Positions 7,617 to 14,205 of a stretch of DNA of 14,205 nucleotides are shown one piece after another. The DNA is from an uncultured Bacteroidota bacterium. Lineage in GTDB: Bacteria > Bacteroidota > Bacteroidia > Chitinophagales > Chitinophagaceae. The notes beneath the pieces were generated by a model. It was not told the DNA's origin and did not search any database. It was given only the letters and a program-made list of their open reading frames with translations. Each line of letters begins with the position of its first letter. Positions within the stretch are counted from its first letter, which is position 1. The position numbers were made by a program, and so were the translations under genes. The stretch is from contig CAJATB010000079.1 of assembly GCA_903944755.1 (NCBI GenBank), forward strand, positions 1-14,205. Direction: 5' to 3'.

Positions 7617-8885
7617 TCAGCTTTTGCTGAATAACTTTATAATGAATAATAGGCTCAATAACCAGATCGCGTATTTCAGGTAGTTTACTTTTTTATAAAA
7701 CATCCATAAGTAAAGTAAGAACAGGCATGAATAATAGGCCATTACTGTATATTTTGAAAATACCACAAAAGCCATTTTAGAAATAGACTTTGTATACACA
7801 GTGTGAATCGTCCAATTTACACATAATATATACCTTTCTATTAAGTACCCTAAATATCCAGCTAGGCCATACCAATTTGGCACTACTATTAAAATGGCCA
7901 AGCCGTATAATAATACATTGCTTAAGGGAACCATCACGAAATTACTTAGGAGTACCATGGTGGATACTTGTTGAAACTGATAAGCAAGTAATGGAAAAGT
8001 AGTGAGTTGTGCGGATAGGGTAACTGAGAAATTGCTCCAAAGAAATGCTAGTATTGGGTTTTCCATAGGTAACATTTTATTAAAAAGGGGATGAAAAAGT
8101 CGGATCCCGATTACTGCGGCATAGGATAGCTGCAAGCCAATATGGTGCAAGTGTTTTATGTCAAACAATAATATAGTCAATACACCAGCTGCAATAAAAT
8201 TTAGCACAAATACCGATTGGTTAAAATATTTCCCAATAAAGTAGATACTAAAAAAAATACTTGCTCGTAAAATTGAAGGACTAGCGAATGCCATTAGTGC
8301 ATAAGTCCAAACACCTAATAAAACTAAAATCAGTTCTATTTGTAAAAAATATTTTTTTCTTGGGAGCCATTTAGTAATCCGGGTTAAGTTTTTAAAAATA
8401 ATTTCTAAATGCATTCCACTGATAGCAATAATGTGAATAATGCCTAGCTGGTTGTATGCCGATAATAGTTCTTTGTTAATAGTTGATTTTACCCCTAATA
8501 ATAAAGCTTGAGCAAATCCATTCGCCTCAGTATTCAGGATAGTTTCGCTTATTTTTTGAACAACTAAATTCCTGCATTGTTCAATAAAATAAATAGGGTA
8601 CGGTATTTTAAAGATATTCTCATTTCTTGTCAGGAAGAAAATAGCAAATCCCCATGAAATTAAACATGCTGTATGTACTGCACTTTTAATAGGAGTAGAA
8701 AATTTAGAAATAGTTGCGGCAAACAATAACGGGATACTGATGCCTAAAATTAGTAGTCCAATATTGGCGTCAATGCCTATTATGCTAGTATTGATTGCTT
8801 CAGCAATTAACACGCCTATGCACAAGTAGCCTGATATAAATACTAAGGGATGCGCTGCTCTCCAATGAGCATTTGTCTTTTCCAT
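7617..8885 (-). CDS. short ComEC/Rec2-family competence membrane protein
   Basis: ComEC forms the inner-membrane channel for single-stranded DNA in natural transformation. This 422-residue protein carries the Competence-domain core: GFAQALLLGVKS (123-134), HIIAISGMHLEII (151-163), SPSILRAS (202-209), QLSYAAVIGI (252-261) and SAQLTTFPLL (291-300). It has about ten hydrophobic spans. Bacteroidota ComEC proteins are usually well over 600 residues. Here the N-terminal spans (about 13-87) run almost straight into the core, leaving no room for the DUF4131/OB-like region. After the last spans (about 380-418) the protein stops with no metallo-beta-lactamase domain. No frameshift remnant is seen at either end: the flanking gaps are 46 bases upstream and 53 before purH. 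It may be a minimal ComEC or a related channel with another role. Confidence 0.85.
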   Translation of the reverse strand: MEKTNAHWRAAHPLVFISGYLCIGVLIAEAINTSIIGIDANIGLLILGISIPLLFAATISKFSTPIKSAVHTACLISWGFAIFFLTRNENIFKIPYPIYFIEQCRNLVVQKISETILNTEANGFAQALLLGVKSTINKELLSAYNQLGIIHIIAISGMHLEIIFKNLTRITKWLPRKKYFLQIELILVLLGVWTYALMAFASPSILRASIFFSIYFIGKYFNQSVFVLNFIAAGVLTILLFDIKHLHHIGLQLSYAAVIGIRLFHPLFNKMLPMENPILAFLWSNFSVTLSAQLTTFPLLAYQFQQVSTMVLLSNFVMVPLSNVLLYGLAILIVVPNWYGLAGYLGYLIERYILCVNWTIHTVYTKSISKMAFVVFSKYTVMAYYSCLFLLYLWMFYKKVNYLKYAIWLLSLLFIIKLFSKS

Positions 8886-8910
8886 CAGGCAGTATACCCA
8901 ATCCTACGTG

Positions 8911-8918
8911 TAAAAATA
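8911..8918 (-). promoter_or_regulatory. possible -7 box TATTTTTA before the ComEC-like gene
   Basis: On the minus strand TATTTTTA differs from the TAnnTTTG consensus only in the last base and ends 25 bases before the ATG at 8885. It lies in the 46-base gap after the methyltransferase gene. In AT-rich DNA such matches are common, so the call is weak. Confidence 0.18.
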
Positions 8919-8931
8919 TTTCGGTAAATAC

Positions 8932-9633
8932 TTAACTGCCTAATAAAAAAACAGCCAATTTCTTATGAAGCTCGGGTTTGTTTTGTTTCCAGTAACTAAT
9001 TGGTGCAGTCTTAATCCATTCCCCAGGTGCAGTAATATCCACTCCAATACACAATTTAGTAGTGGGGTTGCAATGCTGTATTAGCGCTTCTAATAGTTGA
9101 TTATTTCGATAAGGGGTTTCAATAAATAACTGAGTACAGTTTCTTTGCCTAACATCTGCGTCTAATAATTGTATTTTTTTACTTCTTTCAGCGGAGTCGA
9201 TAGGTAAATAACCATGAAACTGAAATAGTTGCCCGTTCATTCCACTAGCCATAAGTGCCAATAACAAGGAAGACGGTCCGGCGTAGGGTTTTACAATGGC
9301 ACCTAGGTACTGAGCAGCAGCCACCAATATTTGACCAGGGTCGGCTATGCCAGCGCATCCTGCTTCAGATACGATCCCAATATTTTTCCCCTCCTTTAAT
9401 AGCTTTGTAAAGGCTTGAATTTGATCAGCTTCAACTTTATGTATAGGGTGCCATATATAATTATCAATGATCATTTCTTTCCACAGCTTTTTAAAATAAC
9501 GTCTTGTAGTTTTTTCGTTTTCAACAAAAAAAGCATCACATTGTTGGATCCATTTTTTGGTGTCAGCTGGTAATGCTTCCCATCCTTCCTCATGCAATAG
9601 CATGGGTAATAAATATACTTTTCCTAAATTCAT
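8932..9633 (-). CDS. RsmI-like SAM-dependent methyltransferase (tetrapyrrole methylase fold)
   Basis: This 233-residue protein belongs to the TP-methylase superfamily and resembles RsmI, which 2'-O-methylates C1402 of 16S rRNA. Visible landmarks are GKVYLLPMLL (4-13), VSEAGCAGIADPG (88-100, equivalent to VSDAGTPxISDPG of RsmI), YAGPSSLLLALMASGM (117-132), FHGYLP (139-144) and FIETPYRNNQLLEAL (170-184). It is shorter than canonical RsmI (about 280 residues) and lacks its C-terminal extension. It belongs to the second RsmI-like group common in Bacteroidota, so the rRNA target is not assured and I give no symbol. Its ATG overlaps the stop of the EI24-family gene upstream (ATGA), implying translational coupling. 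Confidence 0.88.
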   Translation of the reverse strand: MNLGKVYLLPMLLHEEGWEALPADTKKWIQQCDAFFVENEKTTRRYFKKLWKEMIIDNYIWHPIHKVEADQIQAFTKLLKEGKNIGIVSEAGCAGIADPGQILVAAAQYLGAIVKPYAGPSSLLLALMASGMNGQLFQFHGYLPIDSAERSKKIQLLDADVRQRNCTQLFIETPYRNNQLLEALIQHCNPTTKLCIGVDITAPGEWIKTAPISYWKQNKPELHKKLAVFLLGS

Positions 9634-10394
9634 TCAATATTGTCTTTAACTTCTTGTGTATTTAAATGCGCCGCTATTAAAGCGTAAAAAGGAGCTGTCA
9701 TCCATCCAATAATAGGAATTAAATGTATCATGTAAAACAAAAGCCCATTGCCTATTGGTAATCCTTTGTGGTTACTTACATAGGCTGATGCAGCAATCCT
9801 ACTTCTGTTTTCTGTAGCTAATCCATAATCTAACATGGCGTAACCATAAAAATAACATTCCATTAAAATGGTTAGTATGGGCGTGAACCATCCTACTATA
9901 GGTAGTGTACAAATAAGTACAATGGGAATTAAATATACTGTTTGCCAAAGTAAATTGGTAAGGTTAAGCCGTATTGCCCTAAATATTAATTTTTTATAGA
10001 TTGCCGTATTAAACACAAACACTTCTTTTTTTTGTATGGCTTCAATATGCATGTGTAAATAGGAAAAGAAGGGAGCAAATAAAATCAGGAATAGGTATTT
10101 GAATAATGCAAAATAAAATAACAGTAAGGTAAACCAAAGCCAAAAGCTCCCCATGGTTATAAAGAAACCAATAAGGTCACTACTTAAGTTGTCGACCCAT
10201 GATTTTAAACCGGTTTTTAAAATGATCCATTCAATAAAAAAACTAGATGATTGACTAAAATAGTTCATGCCCTCTACAAAAAGGAATGCGTATACAATGC
10301 CTGGCACAACCATCCACTTCCACAACTTGTGTTGCATGATAAAGCGATGTGCCATAAAATAGGCCCGTATAGATAAAATCAATTCTTTTAGCAA
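9630..10394 (-). CDS. EI24 domain-containing membrane protein
   Basis: This 254-residue integral membrane protein matches the EI24/CysZ-like family (PF07264). Hydrophobic spans lie near 27-45, 74-112, 148-166, 168-190 and 214-243. Family-type segments are APFFSYLHMHIE (107-118), YFYGYAMLDYGLA (181-193) and, near the C-terminus, PIGNGLLFYMIHLIPIIGW (213-231). In E. coli the related CysZ takes up sulfate, but Bacteroidota members are uncharacterised and no sulfur gene is nearby, so I do not assign transport of sulfate. It starts 36 bases after the upp stop, and its own stop codon overlaps the start of the methyltransferase gene, so the two form a coupled pair. Confidence 0.87.
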   Translation of the reverse strand: MLKELILSIRAYFMAHRFIMQHKLWKWMVVPGIVYAFLFVEGMNYFSQSSSFFIEWIILKTGLKSWVDNLSSDLIGFFITMGSFWLWFTLLLFYFALFKYLFLILFAPFFSYLHMHIEAIQKKEVFVFNTAIYKKLIFRAIRLNLTNLLWQTVYLIPIVLICTLPIVGWFTPILTILMECYFYGYAMLDYGLATENRSRIAASAYVSNHKGLPIGNGLLFYMIHLIPIIGWMTAPFYALIAAHLNTQEVKDNIE

Positions 10395-10410
10395 GTGATT
10401 TGTTTTGCTG

Positions 10411-10418
10411 TAAAGATA
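10411..10418 (-). promoter_or_regulatory. possible -7 box TATCTTTA before the EI24-family gene
   Basis: The minus strand reads TATCTTTAC here, one base from the TAnnTTTG consensus, and ends 16 bases before the ATG at 10394. This is the same octamer and the same distance as before the DUF3109 gene. No -33 TTG is visible at normal spacing. It would drive the EI24-methyltransferase pair from the short gap after upp. Confidence 0.3.
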
Positions 10419-10423
10419 CGAAG

Positions 10424-10436
10424 TCCTATTTTAGGA
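10424..10436 (-). terminator. small hairpin over the upp stop codon
   Basis: TCCTA-3 nt-TAGGA forms a perfect 5-bp stem whose loop and arm include the upp stop codon. No U-tract follows in the transcript, so it is a weak candidate for an intrinsic terminator or 3'-end stabiliser. Confidence 0.22.
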
Positions 10437-11084
10437 TTGCATTTTGGTTCCAAAGGCTAAATCACCCGCATCGCCTAGGCCAGGTATGATATAGCTATGG
10501 TCGTTTAATGTTTCGTCAATATCACCACACCAAATTGGGATGTCACCACCTAATGCGGCTTGTACTGTTTTAATGCCTTCGACACTCGCAATGGCTACTG
10601 CAATATGAATTTCTTTAGGTTTCTGTGTTTTGGTAATAGCTTGAATAGTTTGTACTAAAGATGCACCAGTTGCAAGCATAGGGTCACAAACAATAAGTAT
10701 ACGGTCGTTCAAATCGGGGCAACTTAAATATTCAACACTTATCTCAAAACTGCCGTCATCGTGGTGCTTTCTATAAGCTGAAATAAAGGCGTTGTCGGCT
10801 TTGTCAAAATAATTCAACATGCCTTGGTGCAAGGGAAGGCCTGCTCTTAATATAGTTGCTAGTACAGGCTGTTCTGCAAGTAGTTTTGATTGGTGAATGC
10901 CAAGTGGGGTAGTAATTGGCACCACTTTATGGGGCATTTCTTTACTCATTTCATAAGCAATCACTTCGCCAATTCTTTCCAAATTTCTTCTAAAACGCAT
11001 CCTGTCATTATGAACAGTTATGTTTCTTAATTCAGAAATCCAGTTAGTCAGTAAACTGTGGTTATTACTTAAATGATGTACCAT
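10431..11084 (-). CDS. upp: uracil phosphoribosyltransferase Upp
   Basis: Upp converts uracil and PRPP to UMP in pyrimidine salvage. The PRPP loop ILIVCDPMLATGAS (129-142), the ATILRAGLPLHQGM segment (76-89), and the C-terminal uracil-binding YIIPGLGDAGD (198-208) followed by FGTK are all present. A leucine (209) follows GDAGD where Lys or Arg is common. I place the start at the ATG at 11084, which gives 217 residues beginning VHHLSNNHSLL and equal to the usual family length. The longest open frame begins at 11156, overlapping ade by 29 bases, and adds 24 residues without family likeness. A promoter-like TAGTTTTG lies between the two starts and supports the shorter form. It follows ade by 43 bases. 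Confidence 0.95.
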   Translation of the reverse strand: MVHHLSNNHSLLTNWISELRNITVHNDRMRFRRNLERIGEVIAYEMSKEMPHKVVPITTPLGIHQSKLLAEQPVLATILRAGLPLHQGMLNYFDKADNAFISAYRKHHDDGSFEISVEYLSCPDLNDRILIVCDPMLATGASLVQTIQAITKTQKPKEIHIAVAIASVEGIKTVQAALGGDIPIWCGDIDETLNDHSYIIPGLGDAGDLAFGTKMQS

Positions 11085-11101
11085 GCCTTGGTGTTTTTTT
11101 T

Positions 11102-11109
11102 CAAAACTA
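11102..11109 (-). promoter_or_regulatory. -7 box TAGTTTTG upstream of upp
   Basis: On the minus strand TAGTTTTG is a full match to the Bacteroidota -7 consensus TAnnTTTG and ends 17 bases before the upp ATG at 11084, in the gap after ade. A TTG lies 13 bases upstream of it, shorter than the usual 17-23 spacing. It suggests upp can be transcribed independently of ade and argues for the shorter upp start. Confidence 0.4.
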
Positions 11110-11127
11110 AGTTTCTTCTCGACAATA

Positions 11128-12762
11128 TTAAAATAATTTAAACTGATCTCCATCAAACAGGCCTTTATCGCTTAATTTTAAGTGCGGAATTACCAGTAAT
11201 GCCATAAAACTTAAGGTCATGAAAGGAGCACCTAGCTTGCTTCCAAGCGATTTGGCCATCTTGTCTATGGCAGTATATTGGGTTGCCACTTCATAGGGAT
11301 CCTGAAGACTCATTAATCCCGCAACTGGCAAGCCTAGCACTTTATCTACCCCCTCCTTTACGCAACTAATGCCTCCTTTTTCCTTAATTACTAAATTAAT
11401 GGCATTCACTATTTCAGTGTCATTTACACCTAAAGCTATAATATTGTGACTATCGTGTGCAACGGTAGAAGCTATTGCGCCATGCTTGAATCCAAAGTGC
11501 TTTATAAAAGCCACTTTTGGGGCTGATTTATGATACCTATTATAAACGACTATTTTTAAAATATCCCTTTCTATATTTGACTTCAAAAATCCTGCTTCTA
11601 TACTAGGTGTTTCCCATAAACAGTTGGTGATTAGCTGTTCGTCAATTGCTTCAATCACAGGAATCAGGTTGTCCTTGCTTGGATAATGGACTGCTTCAAT
11701 TTGTATATCTTTCTCAGTTATAAAAGCAGCATCAAATTGGTTAATCGCGTCTGCTGAAATATTTTTTATGTAGGACTTTCCATTTTCGGCAACTAATTCA
11801 CCATTAATATAAGTTTGTGCAACATCAAATGAGGTTAAATCTTTTACCACAATAAAGTTGGCAGGGTCACCTACTTTCAATAAACCTGTAGGTAGTTTAT
11901 AGTGGTTTACCGGATTAACACAAGCAGCTCTTAAAACATTAAAAACGTCAAGGCCTTTTGCTACAGCGCGCGCACATAGTTTATTAATATGTCCTTCAAG
12001 TAAGCTGTCGGGATGCTTGTCGTCACTGCATAACATTGTCATACTAGCATGCTCGTCTATTAATTCGTATAAGGCTTCAAAGTTTTTCGCTGCACTACCT
12101 TCCCTAATTAAAATTTTCATGCCATATTTTAATTTGTCTAAGGCTTCTTCCTTTGTGAAGCATTCGTGGTCGGTGCTAATACCTGCTTCAATATATTGCT
12201 TTGCTTGAGCGCCTCTTAAACCTGGAGCATGTCCGTCAACAGGCTTGCCAAATTTATATGCTGCCGCAATTTTTTTAAGTACTTCTTCGTCCTTAAATAA
12301 AACACCAGGGAAGTTCATCATTTCACTTAAGTAGTATATATCAGGGTTTGAAAGTAGTTTTTCAACTTCATCACTTCGAATAGCTGCGCCTGCTGTTTCA
12401 AATTCAGTAGCTGGCACGCAACTTGGTGCACCAAAGAAAAAATGAAAGTACACTTGCTTCCCATTTTGAATCATATAATGTACGCCGTCTACTCCGCAAA
12501 CATTTGCAATTTCATGTGGATCGCTAATAGTGCCAATGGTGCCATGGGTGACTGCTAACCTTGCAAAAGCACTTGGAATTAACATACTACTTTCAATATG
12601 TACATGGCTGTCAATAAAGCCGGGCAATAAATATTCACCCCTAGCAGTAGCACAAGGCTCAATACTTATAATAAATCCGTCTTCAATTGTTACTTGTGCA
12701 GGAAATATATTTTTTGCTAAAATATCTATGTATTGTCCAGAAATGACAAATGATTGCTTCAT
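11128..12762 (-). CDS. ade: adenine deaminase Ade
   Basis: Ade hydrolyses adenine to hypoxanthine and ammonia, feeding purine salvage. The 544-residue protein has the amidohydrolase-superfamily layout of bacterial Ade: a small N-terminal beta domain (1-45), then the metal-binding barrel with GFIDSHVHIESS (48-59; His53, His55), SDPHEIANVCG (80-90), DGHAPGLRG (176-184; His178), TDHE (197-200; His199) and CSDDKHPD (245-252; Asp247). The adenine-deaminase C-terminal domain follows from about 385, with HDSHNIIALG (436-445) and GGISCVKEG (463-471). The length is near the roughly 550-590 of the family, and no key residue is missing. The start ATG lies 11 bases after the stop of the DUF5916-type gene, so read-through from that gene is possible. 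upp follows 43 bases downstream. Confidence 0.95.
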   Translation of the reverse strand: MKQSFVISGQYIDILAKNIFPAQVTIEDGFIISIEPCATARGEYLLPGFIDSHVHIESSMLIPSAFARLAVTHGTIGTISDPHEIANVCGVDGVHYMIQNGKQVYFHFFFGAPSCVPATEFETAGAAIRSDEVEKLLSNPDIYYLSEMMNFPGVLFKDEEVLKKIAAAYKFGKPVDGHAPGLRGAQAKQYIEAGISTDHECFTKEEALDKLKYGMKILIREGSAAKNFEALYELIDEHASMTMLCSDDKHPDSLLEGHINKLCARAVAKGLDVFNVLRAACVNPVNHYKLPTGLLKVGDPANFIVVKDLTSFDVAQTYINGELVAENGKSYIKNISADAINQFDAAFITEKDIQIEAVHYPSKDNLIPVIEAIDEQLITNCLWETPSIEAGFLKSNIERDILKIVVYNRYHKSAPKVAFIKHFGFKHGAIASTVAHDSHNIIALGVNDTEIVNAINLVIKEKGGISCVKEGVDKVLGLPVAGLMSLQDPYEVATQYTAIDKMAKSLGSKLGAPFMTLSFMALLVIPHLKLSDKGLFDGDQFKLF

Positions 12763-12773
12763 AAAATTGGATG

Positions 12774-14205
12774 TTATAAATTAAACCAATAGCTAAACTT
12801 AAATATGATGGCCCTATTCTTATTTTTAAATAAGGGGTCGGTAAAATAGTTATCGGTATACACTAAGAAAAAATCGCTCATTGGCTTATACCTGTATTGT
12901 AAACGACTATTAATATTAAAATTATTACTCTGTGTATTGTACTGTATAAAAGTAGTCCAAAATAATTGTGTACTAAAATTGTATTCCACGCGAGGCGCAA
13001 TGAGTAGTAAATTAGTGGACCCGTAACTGCCAGGAAGCTTAATGCTATTTAACTCGGCGCGCATTCTAATATTTAAATGGGGTTGGTTCCTCCAAGTAAT
13101 TCCACCAGCTGCACTTTGAATATGCCCATTATAAAATTGCCCAGCACTTAATTCAGCAAACCAACCTAATTCCTTTCGGCTATCTGACATGTAGAATAAA
13201 CCAAATTGGTTGTATTGGTATGTTTTTGCGGGCAGTGGGGTGCCATTTGTAAACGATATGGGGTATAATAACGAAACCGCGTTTACAGATAAGCTTGTTT
13301 TAAAACTTGAAGTATTTTTAAAGTCGCTTGAAATACTAAAAGATGCATTATTTTCATTAAAACTATTGTCTGGGTTTATCACCAAAAAGTCCTCAATTTG
13401 GAATTGAAGCTTTCCAATTTTTCCGGCTGGAGGCAAGTTGGTATAGGCTAAATTTGCATACATATTCTTAAATCCAACACGTACAGTCGTATCTTTTATA
13501 GCATCGTAATTACTAATTCTTTGGACATAACCCATGTCGGTATAATAGTTTTTCCCTGCATTTCCTAATTCCAATACACTAGACCAATGTTTTGTATTAG
13601 ACGAAATACCCGCTTCGTAATATGCATTTTCGCTTGTCAAATTTGCTTTAAAGGAATGGTGATAGGTTGCCCATGAACTAAAACTTCCCGAGGCGTTACT
13701 GTATTCGAAAGCAACTCCTGCATTACGTCCATAGCGGTCAAGAGGGTTTCGTTTTTCTTCCTCCTCACTAATAAAATTTTCCCTATTTAAAAAATAGCCC
13801 TTGATTTCGGATCGCTTTAAAATTCTTTGATGCAAAGTGAACGCAGAAAAATTTTCTGGTGAGTAATTCCCCTGCCTGCCGGTTTGCATATTCATTGCGC
13901 CAATCCTTGTACCCGCTCCTAAGTTCCCAGAAAGTCTTGCGCCAAATAAAATTGGAATCCGATTTCCTTCTTTATCTAGTCCAATGGTTCTGGAATAAAA
14001 AGGACGCACGGGTGGAATGCCGAAATTGGCAAACAAGTCGGCGTTTTCTAGGAAAAAATTTCTTTTTTCAGGTAAAAAAATATCGAAACGGGTTAGGTTA
14101 CTTACTTGTTGGTCCACTTCCACTTGGGAGAAATCGGGGTTTACAGTTAGGTCTAAATTGAGGGAAGAATTTACAGCCACTTTTGCATCAAATCCTGCAT
14201 TGCCA
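12774..14205 (-). CDS. DUF5916-type outer-membrane protein, C-terminal part (5' end outside window)
   Basis: Only the last 476 or so residues are inside the window, and the frame stays open to the edge. The residues before the apparent GTG at 14180 read GNAGFDAK and continue the family sequence, so that GTG is an internal valine and not a start. VNSSLNLDLTVNPDFSQVEVD followed by RFDIFLPEKRNFFLENADLF is the hallmark of DUF5916 proteins, which in Bacteroidota usually carry an N-terminal CBM9-like domain and a C-terminal beta-barrel. The remainder is rich in alternating aromatic/polar strands (GYVQRISNY, QFGLFYMSD, RVEYNFSTQLFWTTFIQYN) and ends in an aromatic strand, FKFSYWFNL, as outer-membrane barrels do. 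The function of the family is unknown. Full length would be expected around 700-900 residues. Confidence 0.88.
   Translation of the reverse strand, partial: GNAGFDAKVAVNSSLNLDLTVNPDFSQVEVDQQVSNLTRFDIFLPEKRNFFLENADLFANFGIPPVRPFYSRTIGLDKEGNRIPILFGARLSGNLGAGTRIGAMNMQTGRQGNYSPENFSAFTLHQRILKRSEIKGYFLNRENFISEEEEKRNPLDRYGRNAGVAFEYSNASGSFSSWATYHHSFKANLTSENAYYEAGISSNTKHWSSVLELGNAGKNYYTDMGYVQRISNYDAIKDTTVRVGFKNMYANLAYTNLPPAGKIGKLQFQIEDFLVINPDNSFNENNASFSISSDFKNTSSFKTSLSVNAVSLLYPISFTNGTPLPAKTYQYNQFGLFYMSDSRKELGWFAELSAGQFYNGHIQSAAGGITWRNQPHLNIRMRAELNSIKLPGSYGSTNLLLIAPRVEYNFSTQLFWTTFIQYNTQSNNFNINSRLQYRYKPMSDFFLVYTDNYFTDPLFKNKNRAIIFKFSYWFNL

Noticed and set aside
12530..12784. Plus-strand frame covering the start of ade
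   Set aside because: It is antisense to the ade metal-binding HVHIESS region, which is clearly the coding strand.
13859..14161. Open frame of about 100 codons antisense to the DUF5916 gene
   Set aside because: The opposite strand encodes a well-matched family signature throughout this stretch, and the antisense product has no recognisable features.
1..14205. Search by eye for CRISPR repeats, tRNA cloverleaves, transposon ends, integrases and defence or toxin-antitoxin genes
   Set aside because: No regularly spaced repeats, tRNA-like folds, transposase or defence-type motifs were seen; every sizeable stretch is explained by conserved genes.

Overview
This window looks like a stretch of the core chromosome of an AT-rich member of the Bacteroidota, most likely the Chitinophagales/Chitinophagaceae. 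The main evidence is the mutY-gldE-gldD cluster (GldD and GldE are known from Bacteroidota gliding and type IX secretion). A DUF3109 protein, a DUF5916-type outer-membrane protein, an EI24-type membrane protein of the form seen in this phylum, and TAnnTTTG-like promoter boxes in place of E. coli-type -10 elements agree with this. The family-level placement is inference.

The left arm (1-5132) reads on the plus strand. It holds mutY (base-excision repair), gldE and gldD (overlapping by 8 bases), a cysteine-rich DUF3109 protein, and lutB, an iron-sulfur protein of L-lactate oxidation. The last two genes are separated by only 6 bases. The right arm (5136-14205) reads entirely on the minus strand and meets lutB tail to tail with a 3-base gap. 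In transcription order from the right edge it holds the C-terminal part of a DUF5916 outer-membrane protein (cut by the window end), ade (adenine deaminase), upp (uracil phosphoribosyltransferase), an EI24-domain membrane protein coupled by an ATGA overlap to an RsmI-like methyltransferase, a short ComEC-like channel protein, purH, and an EamA-family transporter.

Functionally the right arm is mostly nucleobase metabolism: ade and upp salvage bases, and purH makes IMP in the last two de novo steps. Between them lie a DNA-uptake-type protein and small membrane and methylase genes. No tRNA, rRNA, insertion sequence, CRISPR array, integrase, phage gene or toxin/defence cassette is visible. No stretch above about 150 bases lacks a gene.

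I found no convincing undescribed system. The items most worth a second look are the ComEC-like protein, which appears to lack both the DUF4131/OB region and the metallo-beta-lactamase domain, and a set of phylum-type promoter boxes, one of which supports a shorter upp than the longest open frame. Smaller points are the absence of ssb between mutY and gldE and a lutB without lutA or lutC beside it.
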